Source: Azoamicus ciliaticola (GTDB taxonomy: Bacteria; Pseudomonadota; Gammaproteobacteria; UBA6186; Azoamicaceae). From it: a DNA stretch of 64,000 nt. The notes beneath the pieces were generated by a model. The model searched no databases. It saw only the letters and a program-made list of their open reading frames with translations, and was not told the origin of the DNA. A program made the position numbers and the translations under genes. Positions 15,643-24,629 of the stretch are shown one piece after another; within the stretch, counting starts at the first letter, position 1; each line of letters starts with the position of its first letter. The stretch covers positions 1-64,000 of the forward strand of contig NZ_LR794158.1 in assembly GCF_902860225.1 (NCBI RefSeq). Reading direction: 5' to 3'.

Positions 15643-16581
15643 TTACTCGAAAAATTCATTTATTTTAAATAAATTTTTTTTACTATTTAACATGTCTTTT
15701 ACTGTTATAATTTTCTTTCCTTGAAATTGTAGTTTTTTAATCCTTATTATATTCTCTTTTGTTGTTATATCTATGCCATTTTTGTTTACATTTTTAATAA
15801 CTCCTGGTGTTGATATTATATTTCTTTTTATTAATTTAACATATACTATTTTTATTTTTTCATTTTTAAATATTGTAAAAGGATATTTTATTCCTGTTAG
15901 TGCTTTGACTTTTCTTTCTATATTTATTGCAGTATCATTCCAATTTATTTTATAAAAATCATTTTCTATTTTTTGTGTGTATGTTGATTTTTTAATTTTT
16001 TGAATCTTTTCTATTATTTTTTTATTTTCAATGTCTTTTATTGTCTTAATTAGACATGTTACAGCTAATCGCGATAAATTTTTGAATAATTTTTCGTAAT
16101 TGTCATTTTTTTTTATTTTATATGTCATTATATTCAAAATATTACCTGAGTCAATTTTATTGTTTATTTTTATTATTGATACACCAGTTTCTTTTTCTCC
16201 GTTTAGTATTGCTGTTTGTATTGGAGTTGGTCCCTTTAGTTTAGGCAAAATTGAAGGATGTATATTTATTATGCCATATTTTGCTATGTTTATTATGTTT
16301 TTTTTTATTTTTTCACCATAATCTACCATAATTATCAAATTTGGAAATAAATGTTTTATTTTATTTTCTGATTCTAAGGAATTTATTTTTTCTTCAGTTA
16401 TGCATGGTATTGAATATTTTTCTGATGTTATTTTTACTGGATATTTTGTTATTTTATGTCCTCGACCAAATTCATTATCCGGCTTAGTTATGGTACAAAT
16501 TATTTTTATATTTTTTTTAATTAATTTTTCCAATATTTCCGCAGCAAAGTTATTCGTTCCTATAAATATTAAATTATTCAT
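15643..16581 (-). CDS. fmt: methionyl-tRNA formyltransferase
   Basis: Formylates Met on initiator tRNA. The Rossmann formyl-transfer domain has FIGTNNFAAEILEKL, then NIHPSILPKLKGPTPIQ and INNKIDSGNIL (the family N-H-D catalytic set appears present). The C-terminal tRNA-binding domain starts near residue 205 with INWNDTAINIERKVKALTG. At 312 residues it is near full length. The family SLLPRWRGAAPIQ segment has drifted to SILPKLKGPTPIQ. It overlaps def by 4 bp. Confidence 0.95.
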   Translation of the reverse strand: MNNLIFIGTNNFAAEILEKLIKKNIKIICTITKPDNEFGRGHKITKYPVKITSEKYSIPCITEEKINSLESENKIKHLFPNLIIMVDYGEKIKKNIINIAKYGIINIHPSILPKLKGPTPIQTAILNGEKETGVSIIKINNKIDSGNILNIMTYKIKKNDNYEKLFKNLSRLAVTCLIKTIKDIENKKIIEKIQKIKKSTYTQKIENDFYKINWNDTAINIERKVKALTGIKYPFTIFKNEKIKIVYVKLIKRNIISTPGVIKNVNKNGIDITTKENIIRIKKLQFQGKKIITVKDMLNSKKNLFKINEFFE

Positions 16582-17048
16582 TTTTGTATTAATTTTTTTT
16601 TAAGAGTTGACATTTTATCATATAGAGTTATGCCATTTAAATGATCTATTTCATGTTGTATGCAAATACTTAATAAATTATCTGCTAAAAATAAATTTTT
16701 TTTTCCATTTAGGTCAAAAAATATGACTTTTATAATTTTATTTCTTTTTACTTTTACAAATACATCTGGAAATGATAGGCATCCTTCTGTATTTGTTGTT
16801 ATTCCTTTTTTTAAAATAATTATTGGATTTATTAGTATAAGTGGTTTTATTTTTTCATTTATTGAAATAACTATTATTTGTTTATTTATATTTACTTGTG
16901 GTGCCGCCAGTCCTATTCCATTATTATGAATCATCGTTTCTATCATAGAATTTGTGATATTTATTATGTTATTATTTATTATGTTAATTTTTTCAACTTT
17001 TTTTTTAAGGTTTGTATGTGGATATTTTAATATTTCTAATATTGCCAT
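16578..17048 (-). CDS. def: peptide deformylase
   Basis: A metalloenzyme that removes the N-formyl group from new proteins. All three motifs are intact: GIGLAAPQVN (near residue 45), EGCLSFPDV (metal Cys) and QHEIDHLNG (metal His pair and catalytic Glu). The length of 156 is slightly below the usual 168, with the deficit at the C-terminus. It is the first gene of the def-fmt pair, divergent from the ferredoxin gene across a 96-bp AT-rich gap. Confidence 0.97.
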   Translation of the reverse strand: MAILEILKYPHTNLKKKVEKINIINNNIINITNSMIETMIHNNGIGLAAPQVNINKQIIVISINEKIKPLILINPIIILKKGITTNTEGCLSFPDVFVKVKRNKIIKVIFFDLNGKKNLFLADNLLSICIQHEIDHLNGITLYDKMSTLKKKLIQK

Positions 17049-17085
17049 CTTATTTTATTTTTGTTTCTTTTATTATAAAATATTA

Positions 17086-17114
17086 TTGTAAATAATGTAA
17101 AGTAATGTTATAAA
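17086..17114 (+). promoter_or_regulatory. sigma70-type promoter of ferredoxin-rpmE-gyrB
   Basis: TTGTAA at 17086-17091, a 17-bp spacer, TATAAA at 17109-17114. It sits in the divergent def/fdx gap, about 30 bp before the ferredoxin start codon, whose ribosome-binding site is AAGGA at 17133-17137. Confidence 0.55.
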
Positions 17115-17144
17115 TTGTTGTTTTATATTGTTAAGGAATGTTTT

Positions 17145-17468
17145 ATGACTTTTGTAGTTACGGATAAATGTGTTTTATGTAAGTATACGGATTGTGTTGA
17201 AGTTTGTCCAGTAGATTGTTTCCATGAAGGGGCAAAATCTTTAGTTATAGATCCAGATGAATGTATAGATTGTGCTTTATGTGAGCCTGAGTGTCCGATT
17301 GAAGCTATTTTATCTGAAGACGATGTAAAGGACAAAAGAATTATTGATATAAATTCTAAATTATCTAAGATTTGGCCTACTATAACTAAAAAAAAAGAGC
17401 CATTAACTGAAGCCGAAAAATGGAAAAATGTTGATGGTAAAATAAAATATTTAGAAGAATATTTATAA
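17145..17468 (+). CDS. fdxA: 7Fe ferredoxin (FdxA/Azotobacter FdI type)
   Basis: A 107-residue soluble electron carrier. The 3Fe-4S cluster ligands would be C9, C17 and C50, and the 4Fe-4S ligands C21, C40, C43 and C46, from the patterns CVLCKYTDCVEVCPVDC and CIDCALCEPECP. This closely follows the Azotobacter FdI pattern, including the conserved C-terminal extension to about 107 residues. I use the ATG at 17145 (AAGGA site 7 bp upstream); an upstream ATG at 17115 would add ten residues absent from the family. Redox partners are not shown by context; rpmE follows after 10 bp. Confidence 0.95.
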   Translation: MTFVVTDKCVLCKYTDCVEVCPVDCFHEGAKSLVIDPDECIDCALCEPECPIEAILSEDDVKDKRIIDINSKLSKIWPTITKKKEPLTEAEKWKNVDGKIKYLEEYL

Positions 17469-17478
17469 AGGTTTTTTT

Positions 17479-17688
17479 ATGATTAATAAAAATGTTAATT
17501 TGAAGAGCATTAATATTTTTTGTAGTTGTGGTAATGCTTTTGAATTAAATCTAGTTTTGGATGCGAATAAGTTAAATATAGAAGTTTGTAATAAGTGTCA
17601 TCCTTTCTATACTGGTAAACAAAAAATAATTGATGTTGCAGGTAGAGTAGATAATTTTAATAAAAAATTTAGTAAGTTAAAAAAATAA
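17479..17688 (+). CDS. rpmE: 50S ribosomal protein bL31 (zinc-binding type)
   Basis: 69 residues with the zinc-ribbon cysteines of the C+ paralog (CSCGN and CNKCHPFYTGKQK) and the ending GRVDNFNKKF. bL31 bridges the two ribosomal subunits. It lies between fdxA and gyrB with short gaps (10 and 6 bp), so the three are likely cotranscribed. Confidence 0.95.
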   Translation: MINKNVNLKSINIFCSCGNAFELNLVLDANKLNIEVCNKCHPFYTGKQKIIDVAGRVDNFNKKFSKLKK

Positions 17689-17694
17689 TTTCAA

Positions 17695-20079
17695 ATGATT
17701 AATTATGATTCTTCGAAAATAAAAATTTTCAGAGGTCTTGAAGCTGTTAGAAAAAGACCTGGTATGTATATTGGTAATACTGAGGATGGTACTGGTTTAC
17801 ATAAAATGATTTTTGAGGTTGTTGATAATTCAATAGATGAATATCTTATGGATGAATGTAAAAACATACAAATTATTTTACGTAACAATGGATATGTTAC
17901 CATTATTGATGATGGTAGAGGCATGCCTGTGGATAAACATGAAGAAGAGGGTGTTTCTGCAGCTGAAGTTATAATGACTGTTTTACATTCTGGAGCTAAA
18001 TTTGATGATAAATCTTACAAAGTTTCCGGTGGATTGCACGGTGTTGGTATATCTGTAGTAAATGCTTTGTCTAGCAATTTAATTTTAAAAATTTATAGAA
18101 ATGGGTTTATTTATGAGCAAAGTTATTCTTTAGGTAAGCCTTTGCATGAAGTAAAAGTTGTTGGTGAAACATTGTTAAGAGGCACGGAAATTTCTTTTAT
18201 TCCTGATTCAAATATATTTAGTTTTATTAATTTCAATTATCAATGTTTATTTGATAGATTTATTGAATTAGCTTTTTTAAATTCTGGTATTAAAATTGTT
18301 TTATTAGATGAACGATTAAAATCTGTTAAGCAAAATGTTTTTTTTGAAACTGGTGGGTTAAAATCTTTTTTAGAGTATTTAAATAAAGATAAGAAGATCG
18401 TTAATAAAGATGTTATATTTTTTTCAGAATCTAAAAATGATGTTCTTGTTAATATTGGGATTCAATGGACAGAAAGTAGTTCTGAGTCAATATTTTGTTA
18501 TACTAATAATATTTTTCAACGTGATGGTGGATCTCATCTTATAGCATTAAAAAGCTCATTAACAAGAGTTATAAAATTATATATTGATGAATTTTTTTCA
18601 AAAAGCAATAATGTATTTATATCTGGAGATGATGTTAGAGAAGGTGTTGTTATTATTTTGTCTATTTACATGGCAAATCCAAAATTTTCTTCTCAGATTA
18701 AAGAAAAATTAATTTCCACGGAAGCCAGACAAGCTGTAGAATATGTTGTTTTTAAGAATTTAAAAGACTTTTTTTATGAAAATCCTAATATTGCAAAATC
18801 TATATGCTTAAGAGTTATATCTGCTGCAAAAGCTAGGGAAGCTGCTAAACAAGCTAGAGATTTGAGTAAAAAAAAAAATGGTATGGAATTTGTTAGTTTA
18901 TATGGAAAATTAGCTGATTGTCAGGAAAGTAATCCATTCTTGTCTGAAATTTTTTTAGTAGAAGGAGATTCTGCTGGTGGTTCTGCTAAACAAGCAAGAG
19001 ATAGAAGAACACAAGCTGTTTTACCATTAAAGGGTAAAATTTTAAATGTTGAACGATCTGGATTTGATAAAGTTTTTTCTAGTTTGGAGTTAAAGTCTGT
19101 TGTTAGTGCTTTAAAGTGTTGCGTTGGAGTCAATGAATACGATATAAGTAATTTACGATATAGAAAAATAATATTTATGACAGATGCTGATGTTGATGGT
19201 GCGCATATAAAGACTTTATTATTGACTTTTTTTTACAGACATATGCCATTTTTAATAGAAAATGGTTGTATCTTTATTTCTAATCCTCCGCTTTATAGAA
19301 TCTCTAATAAGGATGAATCTTTTTATGTAAAAGATAAACAAGAGTTTAATGATTTTATTTGTACTTGTGTATTTGAAAAATTAAAATCTTTTTTAAATTT
19401 TGTTGATATTAATTTTTTTAATGATTTTACGCTGGAATATAAAAATCTTATTAATGTTTTTGATATATTATCTAATTTTTATCCTAGATTTTTTTTTGAA
19501 AAATTTATTTATTTTAATACTTTCATTCCTGATTTTTTAACTTCTTCTTTTGTTGATAAAGTTAATATGTATGGCGAGTTTTTGAATTCTAATTTTTTTC
19601 CTGAATTTAAAGTTTCTTTTAATTTTTCTAAAATGAGTGATGGATTTATTGATGTTAATTTTTTTAATTATGGTGTTCTAAAAAAATTCAAATTAGATGT
19701 TAATTTTTTTTCTTCTAATGAATATAAATTTATTTTTAAATTCAACGCTTTTTTAAATAAATTTTTTGTTAATAATAATGATGTCAAGTTTGATGGTGTA
19801 AATTATAGTTTTTGTATGTTTACAGAGTTGATAAGTTCTATGAGTAATAAAATTTTATCTTCTTATTTTGTTCAAAGATATAAAGGCTTAGGCGAAATGA
19901 ATCCGCCACAATTATGGGAAACTGCTATGAATCCTAAAACACGTAATTTAAAACTTATGAAAATTAAAGATGCAGAATATGCAAGTAAAATTTTTTCTAG
20001 TTTAATGGGTGGAAACATTGAAGCACGAAAAAAAATTATTGATAAAAATATTAGTTCAAATTTTGACTTAGATTTTTAA
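17695..20079 (+). CDS. gyrB: DNA gyrase subunit B
   Basis: The ATPase subunit of gyrase, which introduces negative supercoils. The GHKL ATPase has EVVDNSIDEY, DDGRGMPVD and GGLHGVGISVVNALS. The TOPRIM domain has EGDSAGGSAKQARDRR, PLKGKILNVE and TDADVDGAHI. The C-terminus has QRYKGLGEMNPPQLWETAM. The 794-residue length is like E. coli (804) and includes the gammaproteobacterial insert in the TOPRIM region, but that insert (about residues 560-720) is F/N/S-rich with little conservation. It is not next to dnaN and recF is absent. It overlaps convergent rlmB by 4 bp. Confidence 0.97.
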   Translation: MINYDSSKIKIFRGLEAVRKRPGMYIGNTEDGTGLHKMIFEVVDNSIDEYLMDECKNIQIILRNNGYVTIIDDGRGMPVDKHEEEGVSAAEVIMTVLHSGAKFDDKSYKVSGGLHGVGISVVNALSSNLILKIYRNGFIYEQSYSLGKPLHEVKVVGETLLRGTEISFIPDSNIFSFINFNYQCLFDRFIELAFLNSGIKIVLLDERLKSVKQNVFFETGGLKSFLEYLNKDKKIVNKDVIFFSESKNDVLVNIGIQWTESSSESIFCYTNNIFQRDGGSHLIALKSSLTRVIKLYIDEFFSKSNNVFISGDDVREGVVIILSIYMANPKFSSQIKEKLISTEARQAVEYVVFKNLKDFFYENPNIAKSICLRVISAAKAREAAKQARDLSKKKNGMEFVSLYGKLADCQESNPFLSEIFLVEGDSAGGSAKQARDRRTQAVLPLKGKILNVERSGFDKVFSSLELKSVVSALKCCVGVNEYDISNLRYRKIIFMTDADVDGAHIKTLLLTFFYRHMPFLIENGCIFISNPPLYRISNKDESFYVKDKQEFNDFICTCVFEKLKSFLNFVDINFFNDFTLEYKNLINVFDILSNFYPRFFFEKFIYFNTFIPDFLTSSFVDKVNMYGEFLNSNFFPEFKVSFNFSKMSDGFIDVNFFNYGVLKKFKLDVNFFSSNEYKFIFKFNAFLNKFFVNNNDVKFDGVNYSFCMFTELISSMSNKILSSYFVQRYKGLGEMNPPQLWETAMNPKTRNLKLMKIKDAEYASKIFSSLMGGNIEARKKIIDKNISSNFDLDF

Positions 20080-20786
20080 TTTATTATTTTTGATAAAATA
20101 ATTCCGGTTATAACAGATACATTTATGTTTTTACATGAGTTTTTCATTTGAATTTTATATGTATCTGTGCATTCTTTCATTAATTCCTTATTGATACCAT
20201 TTTTTTCAGATCCAACTATTATTGCTAAAGGCGGAATAAGTTCATCTTTTAAAATAGTTTTGGATTTAGATGATAAGCCTATTATTTTAAAATTATATTT
20301 TTTTAATAAACTTATTTTATTTAATATATTTTTTTCACATATTATTGTTGTAAATAAATTTGCGCCATTAGATATCTTATTTATTAAAGATGATTGTTTT
20401 ATTGTGTTTTTGTCATTTGTTATTATTGTATCAAAAGAAAAAGCTTCTGCTGTTCTTATACATGCTGAAAAATTATATGGATCTTGTATTCTGTCTAATA
20501 TTAAAATTTTGTTTATTTTTTTATTTTTTATTAATTCTTCTAAGTTATAATCTTTCTTTTCTGATGTTTTTATTTTACATATTATAGAATTGTATTTTTT
20601 TAAATAAGAAGAATTTTTATTAGATATATTTTTAATATAAATTATATTTATTTTAAGTTTTTTAGCTTGCTGAGCTATATAAATTGTTTTCTTATTTACT
20701 TTTAATATATATAAAATTATTATTATATCAGGATTTTGATTTATTAATTTTATTATTGCATTTTGACTGTATATTAATGTGTTCAT
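20076..20786 (-). CDS. rlmB: 23S rRNA 2'-O-ribose methyltransferase RlmB (SpoU family)
   Basis: A SPOUT-fold enzyme that in E. coli methylates Gm2251 of 23S rRNA. The SPOUT motifs are ILDRIQDPYNFSACIRTAEAF (motif 1, with the catalytic Asn-Arg pair), IVGSEKNGI (motif 2) and NINVSVITGI (motif 3), which together form the SAM-binding knot. The N-terminal substrate-binding domain is present but degraded. It has 236 residues against 243. It overlaps ubiB by 4 bp (ATGA) and gyrB by 4 bp. TrmH is an alternative, but the NVSVITG motif and N-terminal domain favour RlmB. Confidence 0.88.
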   Translation of the reverse strand: MNTLIYSQNAIIKLINQNPDIIIILYILKVNKKTIYIAQQAKKLKINIIYIKNISNKNSSYLKKYNSIICKIKTSEKKDYNLEELIKNKKINKILILDRIQDPYNFSACIRTAEAFSFDTIITNDKNTIKQSSLINKISNGANLFTTIICEKNILNKISLLKKYNFKIIGLSSKSKTILKDELIPPLAIIVGSEKNGINKELMKECTDTYKIQMKNSCKNINVSVITGIILSKIIN

Positions 20787-22195
20787 ATTATCATTTTGTA
20801 TTTCATTATGTTATTTATTAATATTATTATAAGATATGTAATTATTAGTGGTATTGGTTTCATGTTATAATTATTTTTGTTTTTAATTTTTTCTTTATTA
20901 TTTTTTTTATTTTTAAATATTTTTTTTATTTTTTCTGTTAAAGTATTTTTTGTTATTATTTTTTCTAACGATATCCTAGTTATTTTCCATAGATTTATTG
21001 ATGGTTCAATGTGTCTACTAATAGATTCTATAGATAACAATGTTTTTTGAAACAAAATTAATTGTGGTTGCATTTGCATATTTAGTGATCTACTTAAATT
21101 AATTAATAAAGATATTGTGTTTTTAAATGATATTTTTTCTATTTTTTTGTTTAATATGGGTTCAAAAATAAAATATAGATCATTTTCTATTTCTTGTATT
21201 GTTTTTTTAGTATTTATTGTTTGTGATTTTAAATGTAATTTTGCTACATTTTTATAGTCTTTTTGAGCAAAAGCTAATAAGTTTTTTGCCAAATATATTT
21301 TTTCTTTGGTTCTTATAGTACTTGATATACCAAAATCTATTAACACAATTACTGATTTGTTTGATTTATTTTTTGATATTAATATATTTCCTGGATGTAA
21401 GTCTGCGTGAAATAGATTATGTTTAAATATTTGTGTATATAATAATTCTAAGAGATTTGTTACTATTATTTTAGTGTTTAATTTAATTTTTGTAAATTTT
21501 TCTTTATTTGTTATATTTATTCCATCTATATATTCTAAAGTTATTATTTCATCATTTGTTAAAGTTATATCTATTTTTGGAATATATATTTTATTATTAT
21601 TTTTAAAGTTTTTTTGTGTTTTTATTATATTTATTGCTTCATTTTTTAAATTTATTTCAGTTTTCAAACTCTTATCTAATTCTTTGATTATATCTATTGG
21701 CTTTAATCGTCTTATTTTTGGAAAAATTATATGTATAATTATTGAAAAAAATTTCAATAGAATTAAATCTTTTTTAATTGTATTTTTTATTTCTGGTTTT
21801 ATTATTTTTATTACTAATTTTTCATTTTTTTTTGATAAAGCTGTATGTATTTGAGCAATAGACGCTGAAGCTAATGGATTTTCATTTATTTTTTTGAACA
21901 TGCTATTTAATTTAGCATTAAATTTTTTTTCAATTATATTCTTAATTTTTTTAAATTTTATTGGTTTAATATTTGTTTGAAGTTTTTTTAATTCATTTAT
22001 TAATTCTTCTGGTAAAAGATCTATTCTTGTTGATAAAATTTGTCCTAGTTTTATTGCTATTGGCCCTAATTTTTCTATTAAATTTGTGATTTTTTGAGCT
22101 GTTTCTTTTTTTTCTTTTACATTTGAAGATTTTTTTAATATGAGTATTAATGTTATTATTTTAGATATTGAATATATTTTTTTAATTAGGTTCAT
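20783..22195 (-). CDS. ubiB: UbiB-family atypical kinase/ATPase (ubiquinone biosynthesis)
   Basis: UbiB is a membrane-associated protein-kinase-like ATPase needed for ubiquinone synthesis. Family hallmarks are the KxGQ motif GPIAIKLGQILSTR, the Ala-rich loop PLASASIAQIH, LEYIDG, the catalytic HADLHPGNI and the DFG-equivalent IDFGIS. The C-terminus has a hydrophobic anchor. It has 470 residues against 546, shortened at the N-terminus. It implies that ubiquinone, the usual gammaproteobacterial electron pool, is still made or modified. It lies between rlmB and eboE with almost no spacing, so it shares a transcript with the ebo genes. Confidence 0.93.
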   Translation of the reverse strand: MNLIKKIYSISKIITLILILKKSSNVKEKKETAQKITNLIEKLGPIAIKLGQILSTRIDLLPEELINELKKLQTNIKPIKFKKIKNIIEKKFNAKLNSMFKKINENPLASASIAQIHTALSKKNEKLVIKIIKPEIKNTIKKDLILLKFFSIIIHIIFPKIRRLKPIDIIKELDKSLKTEINLKNEAINIIKTQKNFKNNNKIYIPKIDITLTNDEIITLEYIDGINITNKEKFTKIKLNTKIIVTNLLELLYTQIFKHNLFHADLHPGNILISKNKSNKSVIVLIDFGISSTIRTKEKIYLAKNLLAFAQKDYKNVAKLHLKSQTINTKKTIQEIENDLYFIFEPILNKKIEKISFKNTISLLINLSRSLNMQMQPQLILFQKTLLSIESISRHIEPSINLWKITRISLEKIITKNTLTEKIKKIFKNKKNNKEKIKNKNNYNMKPIPLIITYLIIILINNIMKYKMII

Positions 22196-22199
22196 TTTT

Positions 22200-23303
22200 T
22201 CATTCTTCTATAGTTATTACATGTTCTTTTTTAATTGATTTTGTATAACAAAATTTTTTAAAAAAAAAGTGATAAGTGTATGATTCTATTTCTAAATTTT
22301 TTGTTAAAGGTTGGCTTTTAATATATTTTATTGTTTTTTTAGTTTCTAAATGAGTTGTATTAAAATATTTAAATTTTTTTTTATATAGAGGTATGTGACA
22401 GTGTATTTTTATTTCTATGTTTTTTTTATTTAGTAAATTTTTTATTATTTTATTAACATCATTGTATATCTTTATGTTTTTTTTATATTTAGTTATACAT
22501 TGATGTAAAAAGTTCGAATGTCTTAATTTAAATAATGTTAATATTAAAGGTTTTGCATAATGTAATTTTTGTGGTGTTATTATTTTTAATGCAGAACTTA
22601 TTTGTATTTTACCGAGTTTTATTTGTTTTTTATTTATTGATTTTAACGCTATTTCATGTTTATCAAACATTACTGAAAAATGGCAAATGTCGTAACATAT
22701 ACGTATATGTTTTTTTAATTTTTGTGCGGTTTTTTTAATCCATATGGCATAAAAATTTATTATGTCTAAATAACATTCTAAAATACAATATGGTTCTGGT
22801 TCTATTGCTAAATTTATTAGATTTTTGTTTTTTGTTTGTGATATAATTTTAATTATGTTTTTTATTGATTTATATATTATAATTGGTTTTTGTTTTTCAG
22901 TTGTCCATTCTTTATATGAAAGTGGCATTGTTGAGACGCTTATATTATTTTTTATTTCATTAATATTTTTAATTGATAATATTATGTTTTTTGTGTATAA
23001 AAGTCTGTATTTTGATGTCCAATCTGGTAAATATATTTTTTCTTTTATATTTTTTTTGTGAAAATCTTGATATACAAACCCATTAATTGATCTAATTAAA
23101 TTTTTTTTTAAAAAAAAAAGATTTTTTTGTTTTTTTTTAATAAAATTATTTAATAAATTTTTTGATAAACATATGCTTATATGTCTTTGTGTATTTTTAA
23201 ATTCTTTAATATAATTTTTTATATTTAATATTAATTTTTTTAAATTTTTTGTTTTAAAAATATTTGAACAATATGTTAGTATATATTTTTTATTTATTAG
23301 CAT
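22200..23303 (-). CDS. eboE: EboE-like TIM-barrel protein (metabolite traffic, xylose-isomerase-like)
   Basis: A 367-residue protein recognised as EboE by ILTYCSNIF at the start, INGFVYQDFHKKNIKEKIYLPDW, then VSTMPLSYKEW, LAIEPEP and YDICHFSVMF. EboE belongs to the xylose-isomerase-like TIM barrels; E/H/D residues in LAIEPEP and YDICHF could be metal ligands. Its reaction is unknown. The ebo cluster (eboA-F) is known from cyanobacteria, other bacteria and eustigmatophyte plastids, and is linked to handling or export of a secondary metabolite. EboE overlaps eboD by 14 bp here. The C-terminal third is strongly K/I-drifted. The family call is from recalled motif patterns, not a search. Confidence 0.8.
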   Translation of the reverse strand: MLINKKYILTYCSNIFKTKNLKKLILNIKNYIKEFKNTQRHISICLSKNLLNNFIKKKQKNLFFLKKNLIRSINGFVYQDFHKKNIKEKIYLPDWTSKYRLLYTKNIILSIKNINEIKNNISVSTMPLSYKEWTTEKQKPIIIYKSIKNIIKIISQTKNKNLINLAIEPEPYCILECYLDIINFYAIWIKKTAQKLKKHIRICYDICHFSVMFDKHEIALKSINKKQIKLGKIQISSALKIITPQKLHYAKPLILTLFKLRHSNFLHQCITKYKKNIKIYNDVNKIIKNLLNKKNIEIKIHCHIPLYKKKFKYFNTTHLETKKTIKYIKSQPLTKNLEIESYTYHFFFKKFCYTKSIKKEHVITIEE

Positions 23304-24459
23304 TTTTAATTGTGTTGTTTAATTTTTTTAATAATTTAATTGATTTTTCATATATATTTTTATTTATATGATGAGTTTCTATTTTTTCCCCTATACTTTT
23401 TATTAGAGTTATAGTTAGTTTGCCACCCAAATGTTCTCTGAATTCTTCTAATCCATTAAATATTACATTTTTGTTGTTTTCTATAAATGATAATTCTTTG
23501 CTGTATATTGGTAATGTTAATTTAATTATTGTTGTTATTATGTTTTTCCAATCATCTTTTTTTAATAATTTTAGAAGATATGAATATGTGCAATCTAGTG
23601 CTAAGCCTATTGCTACAGATTTACCATGTGATATTTTGTATTTTGATAACGATTCTATTTTATGTGCAGCCCAATGACCAAAATCTAGAGGTCTAGATGA
23701 TTTTACTTCAAAAGGATCACCCTTTTTAGATATATGTTTAGCATGTATTTTAGCACATTCATATATTATTTTTTCTGTTATTTTTTTTTCTCTATTTAAT
23801 ATTTCATTTGTGTTATTTTTTATTAAAAAAAATAGTTTTTTATCTTTTATTAAAGATACTTTTATAGCCTCTGAAAATCCTTCTATAAAATTTTCATCTT
23901 TTAAAGAATTTAAAAGATTAAAATCATTTATTACTGCATATGGTGTGCTAAAGGATCCAATGAAATTTTTTTTATTTGTAAAATTTATTCCATTTTTAAC
24001 ACCAACTCCAGAATCATCTTGGGATAGCGTTGTAGTAGGTATTCTAATTAGTTTTATTCCTCTATGCGCTGTAGATGCAACAAAACCTATCAAATCTAAA
24101 AGTGTTCCACCACCTATAGCTAATACATATGATTGTCTACATATTTTATAAACGTCTATTAGTTTGTACGCATATTTAACTAAGTTGTAATGATTTTTTA
24201 TTTTTTCTCCACCGGTTATTAGTATAGGGTCACATACTAAATTAATATATTTTTCATTGTTTTTAATGTAGTCTTTAATTTTTGTGTTTATATTTTCATT
24301 TGTTTTGTATACATTTTTATCAATAAATATTATTATTTTTTTTTTATTTTTTGTGTTCAAAGTCTTTATTAAGGTTGAATTTTTTATATTAAAAATATCA
24401 TGTGTAAAAATTATATTATATTTAAAAGTTACTTGAAATGATTGTCTTATTGTTCTCAT
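23290..24459 (-). CDS. eboD: EboD-like sugar-phosphate cyclase (3-dehydroquinate synthase homologue)
   Basis: A 389-residue member of the dehydroquinate synthase/sugar-phosphate cyclase superfamily. The NAD site includes ITGGEKIKN and AIGGGTLLDLIGF; the Zn/active-site region has RIPTTTLSQDDSGVGVKNGIN and DFGHWAAHKIESLSKYKISHG; the C-terminal EEFREHLGGKLTITL is characteristic of EboD. The QDDSGVGVKNG and ARPLDFGHWAAHK-type segments separate it from AroB. The product is unknown; relatives make cyclitols such as valiolones. I start at the ATG at 24459 (MRTIRQSFQVTF), which fits the family; an in-frame ATG at 24495 adds twelve residues. It is the first gene of eboD-eboE-ubiB-rlmB. AroB is the main alternative. 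Confidence 0.83.
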   Translation of the reverse strand: MRTIRQSFQVTFKYNIIFTHDIFNIKNSTLIKTLNTKNKKKIIIFIDKNVYKTNENINTKIKDYIKNNEKYINLVCDPILITGGEKIKNHYNLVKYAYKLIDVYKICRQSYVLAIGGGTLLDLIGFVASTAHRGIKLIRIPTTTLSQDDSGVGVKNGINFTNKKNFIGSFSTPYAVINDFNLLNSLKDENFIEGFSEAIKVSLIKDKKLFFLIKNNTNEILNREKKITEKIIYECAKIHAKHISKKGDPFEVKSSRPLDFGHWAAHKIESLSKYKISHGKSVAIGLALDCTYSYLLKLLKKDDWKNIITTIIKLTLPIYSKELSFIENNKNVIFNGLEEFREHLGGKLTITLIKSIGEKIETHHINKNIYEKSIKLLKKLNNTIKNANK

Positions 24460-24537
24460 ATATTTTATGTTTTTTATTGAATAATATACATTCATTTAAT
24501 TATTAAGTAAATTTTTTTTATTTTAAAGTAAAAAAAA

Positions 24538-24566
24538 TTGTAGTGTTTTATATTATATAATATAAT
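24538..24566 (+). promoter_or_regulatory. sigma70-type promoter of the dicarboxylate transporter-mdh unit
   Basis: TTGTAG at 24538-24543, a 17-bp spacer and a perfect TATAAT at 24561-24566, in the 170-bp gap divergent from eboD, one of the longest gaps in the window. The ribosome-binding site AGAGG follows at 24618-24622. Confidence 0.6.
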
Positions 24567-24629
24567 CTGATATCACATTTACTATTTCATAATAGTATTG
24601 TGGTTTTATTACTTTTCAGAGGTTTTTTT

